A stretch of 28,248 nucleotides of DNA, from positions 1 to 28,248 of the forward strand of contig JANWJI010000045.1 in NCBI GenBank assembly GCA_025449515.1, read 5' to 3'. Position 1 is the first letter of the stretch. Every line of letters begins with the position of its first letter. The translations under genes were made by a program, and so were the position numbers. The stretch is from Nitrososphaeraceae archaeon. Its GTDB lineage: Archaea; Thermoproteota; Nitrososphaeria; Nitrososphaerales; Nitrososphaeraceae. A model generated the notes under the pieces. It was given only the letters and a program-made list of their open reading frames with translations. It did no database searches and was not told the DNA's origin. Of this stretch, positions 15,777 through 23,314 are shown in pieces.

Positions 15777-16457
15777 ATGACTGCCTACTCAGACAATGAT
15801 ATTCGACAAGCAGCCGAAATTCGGGAATGGCTTGTAAAACAGCTAGCCGATAAACAAGAAGAAATTGAAAGGTTACGTACGACACTTTTGCTTATTGATA
15901 CCTTGTTAAAACAAGGAAGCTTCAAACCAGCTTCTAATCTTGACTCTTCGATTACGATATCTTCTTCGGCAGGCAATGTAGACCTTGTACCACCGAAAAC
16001 GACCCTACCAGTTAAGAGCGGAAGTGCGAGCGATGATATTAAAATTAGCAGCAATTCACCGGAATCCCGTGAGCAAATGAATGAACAGAATACGGAATCA
16101 AAAATGATCAAGCCACTTATTCGCTTTAAAGACAGTCTGCTCTTAGCGAATGCAGAAATATATCCAAGCTCAGTGGAAATTGTTCCTACGAAGGGAATTA
16201 TCCTCAACGTGAATACTCCGCCGTTCAAATCCTTCTTTTTGAATAGAATCTTGGAGGGGATGAAAATGAAAGATGAAGAAGCGGTAAACCAAGGACGAAT
16301 CAAAGACTCTGATTTATTACACTACCAGGTCGAAGAAGATGATGATGGCCTAATAAAAAGAATTAAAATTAACAATTATCGAGAGAAAGAGAGGTTAAAC
16401 GAGATTTTTAACACATCAAGCTGGGTTTTTACTAGGATGATAGAAAAAAGTGGTTGA
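15777..16457 (+). CDS. Thaumarchaeal protein of unknown function with an N-terminal coiled coil, overlapping guaA
   Basis: I do not recognise a named family. The 226 residues divide into a coiled coil (about 10-47; KQLADKQEEIERLRTTLLLI), a Ser/Pro/Thr-rich flexible linker (about 50-115), and a folded C-terminal part (about 118-226) with alternating strands and helices (RFKDSLLLANAEIYPSSVEI, GIILNVNTPPFKSFFLNRIL, ending NTSSWVFTRMIEKSG). Its last 8 bases overlap the guaA start, so the two are translated from one mRNA and may be coupled. The start ATG 15777 lies about 30 bases after a TATA-like TTTTTATTT. A link to purine metabolism is suggested only by position. Confidence 0.8.
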   Translation: MTAYSDNDIRQAAEIREWLVKQLADKQEEIERLRTTLLLIDTLLKQGSFKPASNLDSSITISSSAGNVDLVPPKTTLPVKSGSASDDIKISSNSPESREQMNEQNTESKMIKPLIRFKDSLLLANAEIYPSSVEIVPTKGIILNVNTPPFKSFFLNRILEGMKMKDEEAVNQGRIKDSDLLHYQVEEDDDGLIKRIKINNYREKERLNEIFNTSSWVFTRMIEKSG

Positions 16458-17997
16458 TACTAATATAGATAAAATTGTAGTATTGGATTTTGGATCGCAG
16501 TATAGTCATCTTATATGCAGACGCATTCGTGAGGTGAACGTATATTGCGAGTTGTTACCCTACAATACTCCTGCGAAAGTAATTCACGAAATTAATCCAA
16601 AGGGCATAATTTTTTCAGGTGGTCCGGCCAGCATTTATGCATCGGATTCTCCAATCCCTGATAAACAGATTTTTGAAATAGGAGTTCCAATTCTCGGGAT
16701 ATGCTACGGTCATCAATTAATAATAGACAGATTTGGGGGGAGAGTCAAGCGATCGGATTATCGAGAGTACGGAAGTGCCGAATTGATTGTCGATGACGCT
16801 TGTGATCTGTTCGACAGAGTAGGAAATAAGATCAGGTGTTGGATGAGTCACGCTGATGCTGCCGAAGTGATCCCAGATGGTTTTCGAACAATTGCGCATA
16901 CCCAAAATTCGCCATCAGCTGCAGTTGTAAATAAAGGGAAAAAAATTTATGGTATCCAATTTCATCCGGAAGTCATTCATACTGAGAAGGGTATAGAAAT
17001 ACTCAAGAACTTTTCCCATAGAATTAGTAAAGCTAGACCAGAATGGAGTATGGAAAGTTTTGTAGAAGAGACTATTCGTGATATCAGAATTAAAGTTAGG
17101 AATGAAAGAGTGTTGTGTGCAGTAAGCGGTGGAATCGATTCTACTACTGTCGCAATATTACTATATAAAGCGATAGGCAGTAATCTTAGATGTGTCTTTG
17201 TTAATCATGGCTTATTGAGGGAAGACGAGCAAAATCAAGTTCCCAAGCTGTTCAAAGACCATCTTGGAATAGATATAATCCGCGTAGATGCCGAAGAAGT
17301 ATTTTTGACAAAGCTTAAAGGCATATCTGATCCAGAACAGAAACGTAAGATTATTGGCAACGAATTCGCGAATTCATTCCTCCAGATTGCATTAAGAGAT
17401 GGGCCATTCCAATGGCTAGCTCAAGGAACTTTATACCCAGACATAATTGAGAGTGGAGTTTCTAAGGGACCAGCTTCGATAATAAAAACTCATCACAATG
17501 TCGGAGGGCTACCAAAGGGCCTTAACTTCAAGATAATAGAACCACTAAGTAATCTCTATAAAGACGAGGTAAGAAGAGTCGCGAAATTACTTGATGTTCC
17601 GGCAATATTGCTAAACCGACATCCCTTTCCCGGACCAGGGCTAGCTGTTAGAATAATTGGAGAGGTTACCTTCGAGAAGGTGCAAATTGCAAAACACGCA
17701 AGTAAAATAGTAGAAGACGAGCTTATATGTGCTGGATTCTATGATAAGGTCTGGCAAGCATATGCTGCGGTAGGTGATGATATGGCAGTAGGAGTGCTGG
17801 GGGATGAGCGTATGTATGGTCATATCGTAATAATCAGGGTTGTTGATTCAACTGATGCAATGACTGCAAATTGGACCAGATTGCCCTACGATCTAATCCG
17901 TGACATTAGTAATAGAATAACGAACGAGGTAGATGGAGTCACCTGGGTTACATACGCCATATCATCTAAGCCTCCGGCAACCATAGAACCTCAATGA
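16450..17997 (+). CDS. guaA: GMP synthase (glutamine-hydrolysing)
   Basis: The enzyme makes GMP from XMP, ATP and glutamine. This is the fused form, 515 residues. The N-terminal glutaminase (about 1-195) has the nucleophile Cys85 in GICYGHQ and His172/Glu174 in FHPE. The ATP-pyrophosphatase domain has the P-loop SGGIDST (226-232), and the C-terminal dimerisation domain (about 390-515) ends with the typical NWTRLPYDLIRDISNRI-like region and KPPATIEPQ (TIEWE in bacteria). Many archaea split this enzyme into two genes, so the fused form is notable but normal for Thaumarchaeota. The start GTG 16450 overlaps the previous gene by 8 bases, which points to translational coupling. Confidence 0.96.
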   Translation: MVDTNIDKIVVLDFGSQYSHLICRRIREVNVYCELLPYNTPAKVIHEINPKGIIFSGGPASIYASDSPIPDKQIFEIGVPILGICYGHQLIIDRFGGRVKRSDYREYGSAELIVDDACDLFDRVGNKIRCWMSHADAAEVIPDGFRTIAHTQNSPSAAVVNKGKKIYGIQFHPEVIHTEKGIEILKNFSHRISKARPEWSMESFVEETIRDIRIKVRNERVLCAVSGGIDSTTVAILLYKAIGSNLRCVFVNHGLLREDEQNQVPKLFKDHLGIDIIRVDAEEVFLTKLKGISDPEQKRKIIGNEFANSFLQIALRDGPFQWLAQGTLYPDIIESGVSKGPASIIKTHHNVGGLPKGLNFKIIEPLSNLYKDEVRRVAKLLDVPAILLNRHPFPGPGLAVRIIGEVTFEKVQIAKHASKIVEDELICAGFYDKVWQAYAAVGDDMAVGVLGDERMYGHIVIIRVVDSTDAMTANWTRLPYDLIRDISNRITNEVDGVTWVTYAISSKPPATIEPQ

Positions 17998-18255
17998 GAA
18001 TGAGAATTATTATCATACCAATAGCAAACTTCACAGTGTCAACAAATGGAATGGATCCTTAGTAAGATCGGTTAGTTAATTAGAAATTTGTCAAACATTG
18101 TCGTCTATCATGACTTGGCCTCTTTGTAGTGTGGGAGTATTCATACAACGCAAGTTACGACTAATATCTCCCAATTATAGATTCAATCTTAAGATAGTGG
18201 TTAATGCTTTTGTCATGCATTTTCAAAATCGGAAATCTATCACATCTGATGGTTA

Positions 18256-18266
18256 TCTTATATAAG
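18256..18266 (+). promoter_or_regulatory. TATA box of the 62-residue protein
   Basis: CTTATATAAG is a strong, self-complementary archaeal TATA element whose centre is about 27 bases before ATG 18288, the spacing expected for a leaderless transcript. It is the reason for preferring ATG 18288 over the in-frame ATG at 18204. Confidence 0.6.
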
Positions 18267-18287
18267 ATGTGTATCAATCCAATACCA

Positions 18288-18476
18288 ATGGGCAACGAAA
18301 AACGAGCGGATTATCCTGAAAATAAGCTACTAACACTTTCAAACATAAAATATATTATAGAAGGTTTGGACACCATGTTACTCACTGATCTCGATGGTGA
18401 GAAGCGAGTAAGAGTAATTAAACTCAGAGACGAATTAGTCTCGTATATAAGTAGCATTTTTAATGACTATTCTTGA
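18288..18476 (+). CDS. Hypothetical protein, 62 residues
   Basis: The frame encodes MGNEKRADYPENKLLTLSNI followed by two predicted helices (KYIIEGLDTMLLTD and KRVRVIKLRDELVSYISSIF) in a probable helical hairpin. There are no cysteines, membrane segments or known motifs. The start is set by the well-spaced TATA box upstream; an in-frame ATG at 18204 would give 90 residues with a hydrophobic, unconvincing N-terminus that runs through the TATA box. It lies alone between guaA and glnA. Function unknown. Confidence 0.55.
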   Translation: MGNEKRADYPENKLLTLSNIKYIIEGLDTMLLTDLDGEKRVRVIKLRDELVSYISSIFNDYS

Positions 18477-18669
18477 ATTCTGGTTAGCCGTCAATTGAAA
18501 ATGCATTATCTTGATCAATCGATTACCTGTCGTTTCAACCTCAATCAATAATCGTACTCATTTGATAGTAACGTCATTATTACTTGTAACAATGAAGAAT
18601 TGGGCAAATTTTCGATTGCACTCCCACATAATGTACAAAAGGTATGCTTAAATGCAATATGACACGCCT

Positions 18670-18730
18670 TTTAACTTTTAGATTCCCAAGTTAAACGGTC
18701 ATTATTATTTATCGAAAGCTTAATTATAAG
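18670..18730 (+). promoter_or_regulatory. glnA promoter with an 8-bp inverted repeat
   Basis: TTTAACTT (18670-18677) and AAGTTAAA (18688-18695) form a perfect inverted repeat with a 10-base spacer (centre to centre 18 bp). It lies about 27 bases upstream of the TATA element AATTATAAG (18722-18730), which itself precedes the TTG start of glnA by about 30 bases. The geometry suits a dimeric regulator that activates or represses glnA. Confidence 0.55.
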
Positions 18731-18759
18731 TACAGATCCCCTATCATAAGATATCGCGG

Positions 18760-20226
18760 TTGCCATATAGAGTCAATAACGGTAAGATAGAACGATCAAA
18801 TTTCACATCAGCGGATGTGATGCAGAGGCTTAAAGATGATCGAATCAAGTTTTTGGACTTGCAGTTTACTGGACTTACTGGTAGATTCCACCATACTACT
18901 ATGGCAGCTAATATGTTCCAACAAGAAGATTTCGAATTTGGACTTCCAAAACTTGACGGCTCATCGATTCGCGGATTTACCGAGATTCATGAGTCCGACT
19001 TGATCATTAGACCTGATGCATCAACATACGCCGTGATTCCATGGATCGAAAAAGAGTATACCGCAAGATTAATCTGCGATATCATAAGTGGCGGATCCGA
19101 GAGACTCGCATTTAGTCGAGATCCGAGATCAATTGCTATGAAAGCAGAGAAGTACGTAAGAGATCAGGGCTATAATTCTTCATACTGGGGACCGGAAGTC
19201 GAATTTTTCGTCTTTGATAAACTAGAGGTGAACACTATGACTCCATATCATAGTCAGAGCTATAATATAACTTCGAGAGAAGCGCCATGGTCTACTGAAG
19301 GCGTAGGTTATGCATTAAGGCTAAAGGAAGGATATCTCCCGAGTGCCCCTGGAGATACTTTGATGGATTATCGTAATGAGTGTGTTGACATTTTAAGTAA
19401 CAATTTCGGAATTATTTGCGACGCCCATCATCACGAAGTTGCAACAGCTGGACAATGCGAAATCGATATTAGATACGATACACTCACTAACGCAGCCGAT
19501 GCAGTCCAGAGCTACAAGTACATCGTTAAAAATATAGCTAAGAAACATAATATGATAGCTACTATGATGCCAAAACCAATTGCACTTGACAATGGCTCAG
19601 GAATGCATGTTAATGTAAGCCTGTGGAATAATGGGACAAACCTCTTTTTTGACGCTGATGATGAATATGCCGAATTATCCGAAGTAGCGCATTATTTCGG
19701 AGGGGGGATACTGAATCATGCTTATGCTCTTGCAGCTATAGTGGCTCCAACTACAAATTCCTATAGAAGACTTGTTCCAGGATACGAAGCACCCGTGTAC
19801 ATAGCATGGAGTACTGGTAATAGATCTGCGATAATCAGGATCCCTGCTCATTACAAGGGTGAGAAGTTTTCAAAGATGAAACGAATTGAATTCAGAGCTC
19901 CAGACCCATCGTGCAACCCTTATTTGGCGTTCTCTGCAATTGTTGCTGCAGGATTGGACGGTATTCGGAAAAAAACTTCAATAGGTTCCCCAATTGACGA
20001 AGATATCTTTAAAATGACCGCAAAAAAGAGAAGAGAGTTTGGAATCAAACAACTTCCTGCAAGTCTAAGAGATGCCTATGAAGAATTAGAAAATGATAGA
20101 TCATTTCTGAAGCCTATCTTCGGCGATGATGCAATCGATATGCTAATTGAGAATGAAGTTAAAGATCATAATGAAGTAGCAGTTAGACCACATCCACACG
20201 AATTTTCAATGTATGCTGACGTTTAG
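18760..20226 (+). CDS. glnA: Glutamine synthetase, type I
   Basis: The enzyme joins ammonia to glutamate with ATP, the main route of ammonium assimilation. The 488 residues have the GSI beta-grasp N-terminus (LDLQFTGLTGRFHHTT) and catalytic motifs GPEVEFFVFD, HHEVATAGQCEIDIRY, the GSGMHVNVSLW loop, the ATP site NSYRRLVPGYEAPVYIAWS, and the Glu-loop region RIEFRAPDPSCNPYLAFSA. The segment aligning with the adenylylation site of enteric GS (NLYDLP) reads DIFKMT, with Phe417 in place of Tyr, so adenylylation is unlikely. The start is TTG 18760, preceded by a TATA box at leaderless spacing; no ATG occurs before residue 21. It is monocistronic, with an inverted repeat upstream. Confidence 0.95.
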   Translation: MPYRVNNGKIERSNFTSADVMQRLKDDRIKFLDLQFTGLTGRFHHTTMAANMFQQEDFEFGLPKLDGSSIRGFTEIHESDLIIRPDASTYAVIPWIEKEYTARLICDIISGGSERLAFSRDPRSIAMKAEKYVRDQGYNSSYWGPEVEFFVFDKLEVNTMTPYHSQSYNITSREAPWSTEGVGYALRLKEGYLPSAPGDTLMDYRNECVDILSNNFGIICDAHHHEVATAGQCEIDIRYDTLTNAADAVQSYKYIVKNIAKKHNMIATMMPKPIALDNGSGMHVNVSLWNNGTNLFFDADDEYAELSEVAHYFGGGILNHAYALAAIVAPTTNSYRRLVPGYEAPVYIAWSTGNRSAIIRIPAHYKGEKFSKMKRIEFRAPDPSCNPYLAFSAIVAAGLDGIRKKTSIGSPIDEDIFKMTAKKRREFGIKQLPASLRDAYEELENDRSFLKPIFGDDAIDMLIENEVKDHNEVAVRPHPHEFSMYADV

Positions 20227-20348
20227 GCGCACGAGCTCATCGTATCTAACCCGGTTATAATTAGCAATTCAAGCTTTGGTAGAAAAACAATACACGGCTA
20301 CATTCGAAGTTCGAAATTATATAAAATCTCATGTTTTCCTTCAATTTT

Positions 20349-20507
20349 CTATCCTCTGATATCCTCTTCAAATCCGCTCAAAAACCTCAATACTTTTCCA
20401 CAATGAGAACATTTACTATATTCACTAAAATCAAAGTCATTGTACGTCCTGAAGGAAAAGCTGTCTGAGTGTTTACAAAAAAATCGTCTTAGTATTTCAA
20501 CTTTCAT
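20349..20507 (-). CDS. Tiny Cys/His protein, probable zinc-binding, 52 residues
   Basis: This short frame begins MKVEILRRFFCKHSDSFSF and contains CKH (Cys11, His13) followed 19 residues later by KCSHCGKVLR (Cys33, Cys36), a plausible four-ligand zinc site. The tail is FLSGFEEDIRG. The CSHCGK knuckle and the spacing argue for a real gene. It sits downstream of tRNA-Phe on the same strand (61 bases away) and converges on glnA. No function can be assigned. Start ATG 20507 is preceded by an A/T-rich region with TATA-like ATAAATAA. Confidence 0.6.
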   Translation of the reverse strand: MKVEILRRFFCKHSDSFSFRTYNDFDFSEYSKCSHCGKVLRFLSGFEEDIRG

Positions 20508-20568
20508 TCAATATTATTTATGACTAGCTCATTTTTTACCGTATCGTTTGAATATGACTTAATTAATT

Positions 20569-20663
20569 TGCCGTCGGTGAGATTTGAGCTCACGACAGCT
20601 CGGTCTTCAGCTTCACTCCTATAATTTAAGGTCGAGTGCTCTCCCGGGCTGAGCTACGACGGC
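20569..20663 (-). tRNA. tRNA-Phe(GAA) with a BHB intron at 30/31
   Basis: On the minus strand the acceptor GCCGTCG (20663-20657) pairs with CGACGGC (20576-20570), with discriminator A at 20569 and no encoded CCA. The D arm is GCTC-AGCCCGGGA-GAGC. Removing 21 bases (20612-20632) gives anticodon arm CTCGG-CTGAAGA-CCGAG with anticodon GAA, variable loop CTGTC and T arm GTGAG-CTCAAAT-CTCAC; the mature body is 73 bases. T54 is replaced by C. Confidence 0.95.
20612..20632 (-). other. tRNA-Phe intron, position 30/31
   Basis: A 21-base intron inside the 5' strand of the anticodon stem rather than the anticodon loop. The BHB is: exon CACT pairs with intron AGTG; the 5' bulge is CGA (cut after CG); the 3' bulge is AAG (cut after AA); the inner stem is CCT/AGG with an 8-base loop. 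Excision rebuilds a perfect 5-bp anticodon stem. Confidence 0.88.
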
Positions 20664-20687
20664 AAGTGTTTATCGTATCGAGATTGA

Positions 20688-20700
20688 TCATATATAATCT
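20688..20700 (-). promoter_or_regulatory. TATA box of tRNA-Phe
   Basis: AGATTATATATGA on the minus strand, 25-37 bases before the 5' end of tRNA-Phe, is a good archaeal TATA element at the expected distance. Confidence 0.65.
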
Positions 20701-21382
20701 TGCCTAGCGGTAGTTACGACTATACTAAGAGTAGCAATAAGCAATGAATTGTTCGTGATGAAGTCGATTCTTTGACAGCGGGAAACCTCTGATAGAGATC
20801 GCATCTACTCCTAGTCGTTCTGAGGATATAATTCAGCAATTGCCATTTTTTACACAATATTATTTCATTCTAAATCAAAAACCCCAAACTCAAACTTACG
20901 GATGACTTAGACTAGGCCACTTTACGCAAATACCGAATTGTAATGTCCTTTTAGTCTGGTCTTGTCATACTGTTTTTTTCAAGATCAGGTGTCTTGATTG
21001 AAATATGTTCGACTTATATCATCGAGTCTCGCTGTCGTCACAAATTTTCTCAGTCATGAATTGTGAATGTGGTATGTTCGTGATTGAAACGGTTCAAATA
21101 CACCTTTAGTTTCGATTATAATATTGCCGGTGAACAGTCTGAAGGCAATTTAGATTCCGTCTTTCGATGTAACTACTAATATTAAAGATCGATGATCGTT
21201 AGGAGTCTATTTTTGAGTGGGTTTTTACCGAATCGTGTTAGAGGACTAAAAATTGCAATTTATTAGATAATGCTTCTTTAAATTCTAGGCTGATGCTATT
21301 AAGCCGTTCAAGGAGAATTGAATTTCCTACTAACTCCATACAAGACAATCATTGATATCCTAGATAGAAACAGAATACCAAC
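20701..21382. other. Gene-poor intergenic region
   Basis: About 680 bases hold no protein gene I can support on either strand. The stretch near 20755-20823 contains a C-box-like GTGATGA and two CTGA motifs, but their spacing does not fit a C/D box guide RNA. A TCAAGA...TCTTGA hairpin follows a T run near 20970-21000. An undetected small RNA is possible. Confidence 0.4.
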
Positions 21383-22165
21383 TTAAGGATGTTGCTCAGT
21401 AATCATATTGTTAAGATATTTTCTGACTTTCTTATGTATTTTCGTTCCATATTGCATCGCCTTCTTCTGCTTGAGGGTGGACTCTTTTGGAACACTCAGT
21501 AGTCGTGCTACCTTCCTTAATATTCGTTTCCTGAGATAGTCATCAGACCCCAGTATTTTTTCCTCGATAGGAATGTCTCTAGAAAACGCTATAATCTTAT
21601 TTGATAGGAAAGGCTGACTGATCTTAACTCCAAAGTCGTTTACAGTCTTGTCTATTTCATGAATTAGCCTAAACTCGTTTAGAATCTTTTCTTCCATTAA
21701 TTGCATTAATCGAGTTCTGCCTTTGTCAAACGTTGTTCTATAAATATCGTAGCCACAAAAAAGCTCGTCGCATCCGTTCGCAGACAATACGGTTCTGAAG
21801 CCCCTTTCTTGAGCAAATTTAGCAACATAAAAAAAAGCAATACAATTTTCTATATGTGAAATATTTTCACAATTCACTTTTTTTATCACTTCCCTTAGTT
21901 TTTCATAAAAGTCATTTTCTTCTAGTATCTTGATCCTATGATCTAGATTGAGTTTCGAAGCAATCCGTTTGGAGAAGCAAACATCGTGTGACTGCGGAAA
22001 GCCGATTGTCAACAGGGTCACAGATATTCCATTCTTTTTGCATATAGTGGCGAGTAACGAGCTATCTATACCTCCTGAAAAGGCTACAGCGATGGGGCCT
22101 TTATCCTTTATAGCGGCATTTACCACGTCAAATAGTACTTGGCTTAATCGTGTGGGCAGCAGCAT
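21383..22165 (-). CDS. Stand-alone asparagine-synthase ATP-pyrophosphatase domain protein
   Basis: The 260 residues correspond only to the C-terminal synthetase half of asparagine synthase B; the N-terminal Cys2 glutaminase domain is absent. The PP-loop SGGIDSS (30-36) activates a carboxylate with ATP, and the second signature SANGCDELFCGYDIYR matches the SGxGxDExFxGY motif of the family. A C-terminal basic helix (about 215-255; KKAMQYGTKIHKKVRKYL) completes the fold. Without a glutaminase it would need free ammonia or a partner, or use another nucleophile, so the substrate cannot be named. It is divergent from the Hjc-like gene, with 250 bases between them. ATG 22165 has an AAGGATG-like sequence about 12 bases upstream. 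Confidence 0.82.
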   Translation of the reverse strand: MLLPTRLSQVLFDVVNAAIKDKGPIAVAFSGGIDSSLLATICKKNGISVTLLTIGFPQSHDVCFSKRIASKLNLDHRIKILEENDFYEKLREVIKKVNCENISHIENCIAFFYVAKFAQERGFRTVLSANGCDELFCGYDIYRTTFDKGRTRLMQLMEEKILNEFRLIHEIDKTVNDFGVKISQPFLSNKIIAFSRDIPIEEKILGSDDYLRKRILRKVARLLSVPKESTLKQKKAMQYGTKIHKKVRKYLNNMITEQHP

Positions 22166-22418
22166 ATCGAAATTTCATCCTTATACTTATTCTTGGCTAA
22201 TTTGTATTAATAACTAGATTGCATGAATGAGATCTTAAAAGCCTAGCTATACTCAGCGTTGGAAGAAAGATATCAAGTCTTATTTTACTAAATTTCATTA
22301 AAAATGTCATGGATAGGGTCTGATGATATAAGTGAGGGAATACAAAGAAAATCAATATAAATCGTAGTAATGCTCAAACTTTGATGGACGAATATGGGTA
22401 TCTATATCGAACCAGTGT

Positions 22419-22838
22419 ATGCATCTAATGATCAGGGGAGAAAAGAGCTTCGAAAAATTTTGCAGCTATCGATTTGGTAGAGAGGCAGAATTTATTGTAG
22501 CCGTTTTTCTTAAAGCAAAAGGCTGGAAATTGAACATATCCAAAGGCAGCAGAGGGCCAGCTGACATCATTGCATTCCGTGATCCAATCAAATGGCTCAT
22601 ACAGGTAAAATCCACTACTCTAATACCAAGAATAAAGGGTTATGAAATAAGACGGCTTGCAGAAGTCGCGGAATTTGTTGGTGCATCAGCAGTTATTGCT
22701 ACACTACAACCATCTTTCACGGTTATGTTTGAGGAGGTAGAAAGAGGAAGCCCGGAGTTGGCAAATGGAGTCTATCATATTGGAGATTATTCACTAATTT
22801 TCTATCTTCTTCCAGATTTTAGTCGGTTGATATTATAG
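22419..22838 (+). CDS. Hjc-like Holliday junction resolvase / PD-(D/E)XK nuclease
   Basis: Archaeal Hjc is a dimeric nuclease that cuts four-way DNA junctions during recombination. The 139 residues show the core: REAEF (Glu24), AVFLKAKGWKLNISKGSRGP, ADIIAF (Asp49), and WLIQVKSTT (Lys64). Alignment by eye with Hjc puts Gln62 where the catalytic Glu of E-V-K sits. Gln occurs in other families of this fold, so activity may be kept or changed. An in-frame ATG at 22428 is an equally good start. A TATA element AATATAAAT (about 22353-22361) lies upstream. Hjc is likely but a related nuclease is possible. Confidence 0.75.
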   Translation: MHLMIRGEKSFEKFCSYRFGREAEFIVAVFLKAKGWKLNISKGSRGPADIIAFRDPIKWLIQVKSTTLIPRIKGYEIRRLAEVAEFVGASAVIATLQPSFTVMFEEVERGSPELANGVYHIGDYSLIFYLLPDFSRLIL

Positions 22839-23314
22839 ATCCCGATTTGTGGTATCACAAAGTACTCGAGAGCATCTAAAATCACAAGAAGACAATCACG
22901 CAGGAAGTAGTTATTAACGTGAAGTAAGGTTCTGAGATTATCAATTCTCATGTCTTATGGCTAGCTATTTCACTCATTTCTATTTATCGCATCAGTTTCC
23001 GTTATACCGGAGCTTAATTGTAATATGTCAATCTAAAATGATAATGGTGGCATTGTCTGATTATTAATCAAAAAACGTTGCCCCATGCAAATGAACCTAG
23101 GATGGCTATAAGATCAATGTCAATTGACCACATTATTCTAGGGTTATGCTTATACACCTACAATACAAACTGCAACAGATATTTGATCTTGAACAAGGCC
23201 TAATTTTCTTTCTTTGTCAACCATTATATTAGTAGCTAAGCTTTATCACAGCTACTTGTACATTCGACTTAACACTAGCTTTTAATCTTTTTTTTCGGTG
23301 GAGGACTAATACCA
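22839..23314 (+). other. Intergenic region upstream of the ESCRT-III gene
   Basis: About 475 AT-rich bases without a gene. A perfect 6-bp inverted repeat, GTAGCT/AGCTAC (23232-23255), is followed by a run of about nine Ts ending near 23295, and then the GGAGG ribosome-binding site (23300-23304) of the next gene. The T run could end an upstream transcript. Confidence 0.4.

Noticed and set aside
15785..16303. 172-codon minus-strand frame under the coiled-coil gene
   Set aside because: The plus-strand frame overlaps guaA as expected in an operon and has a TATA box; the minus frame has no recognisable features.
20755..20823. Possible C/D box small RNA (GTGATGA, CTGA, CTGA)
   Set aside because: The boxes are separated by about 27 bases on both sides, far longer than archaeal guide spacers, and no C' box or closing stem is seen.
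23232..23255. GTAGCT/AGCTAC hairpin as a regulatory element of the ESCRT-III gene
   Set aside because: A 6-bp stem with a 12-base loop is weak and expected by chance in several hundred AT-rich bases; kept only as part of the intergenic note.
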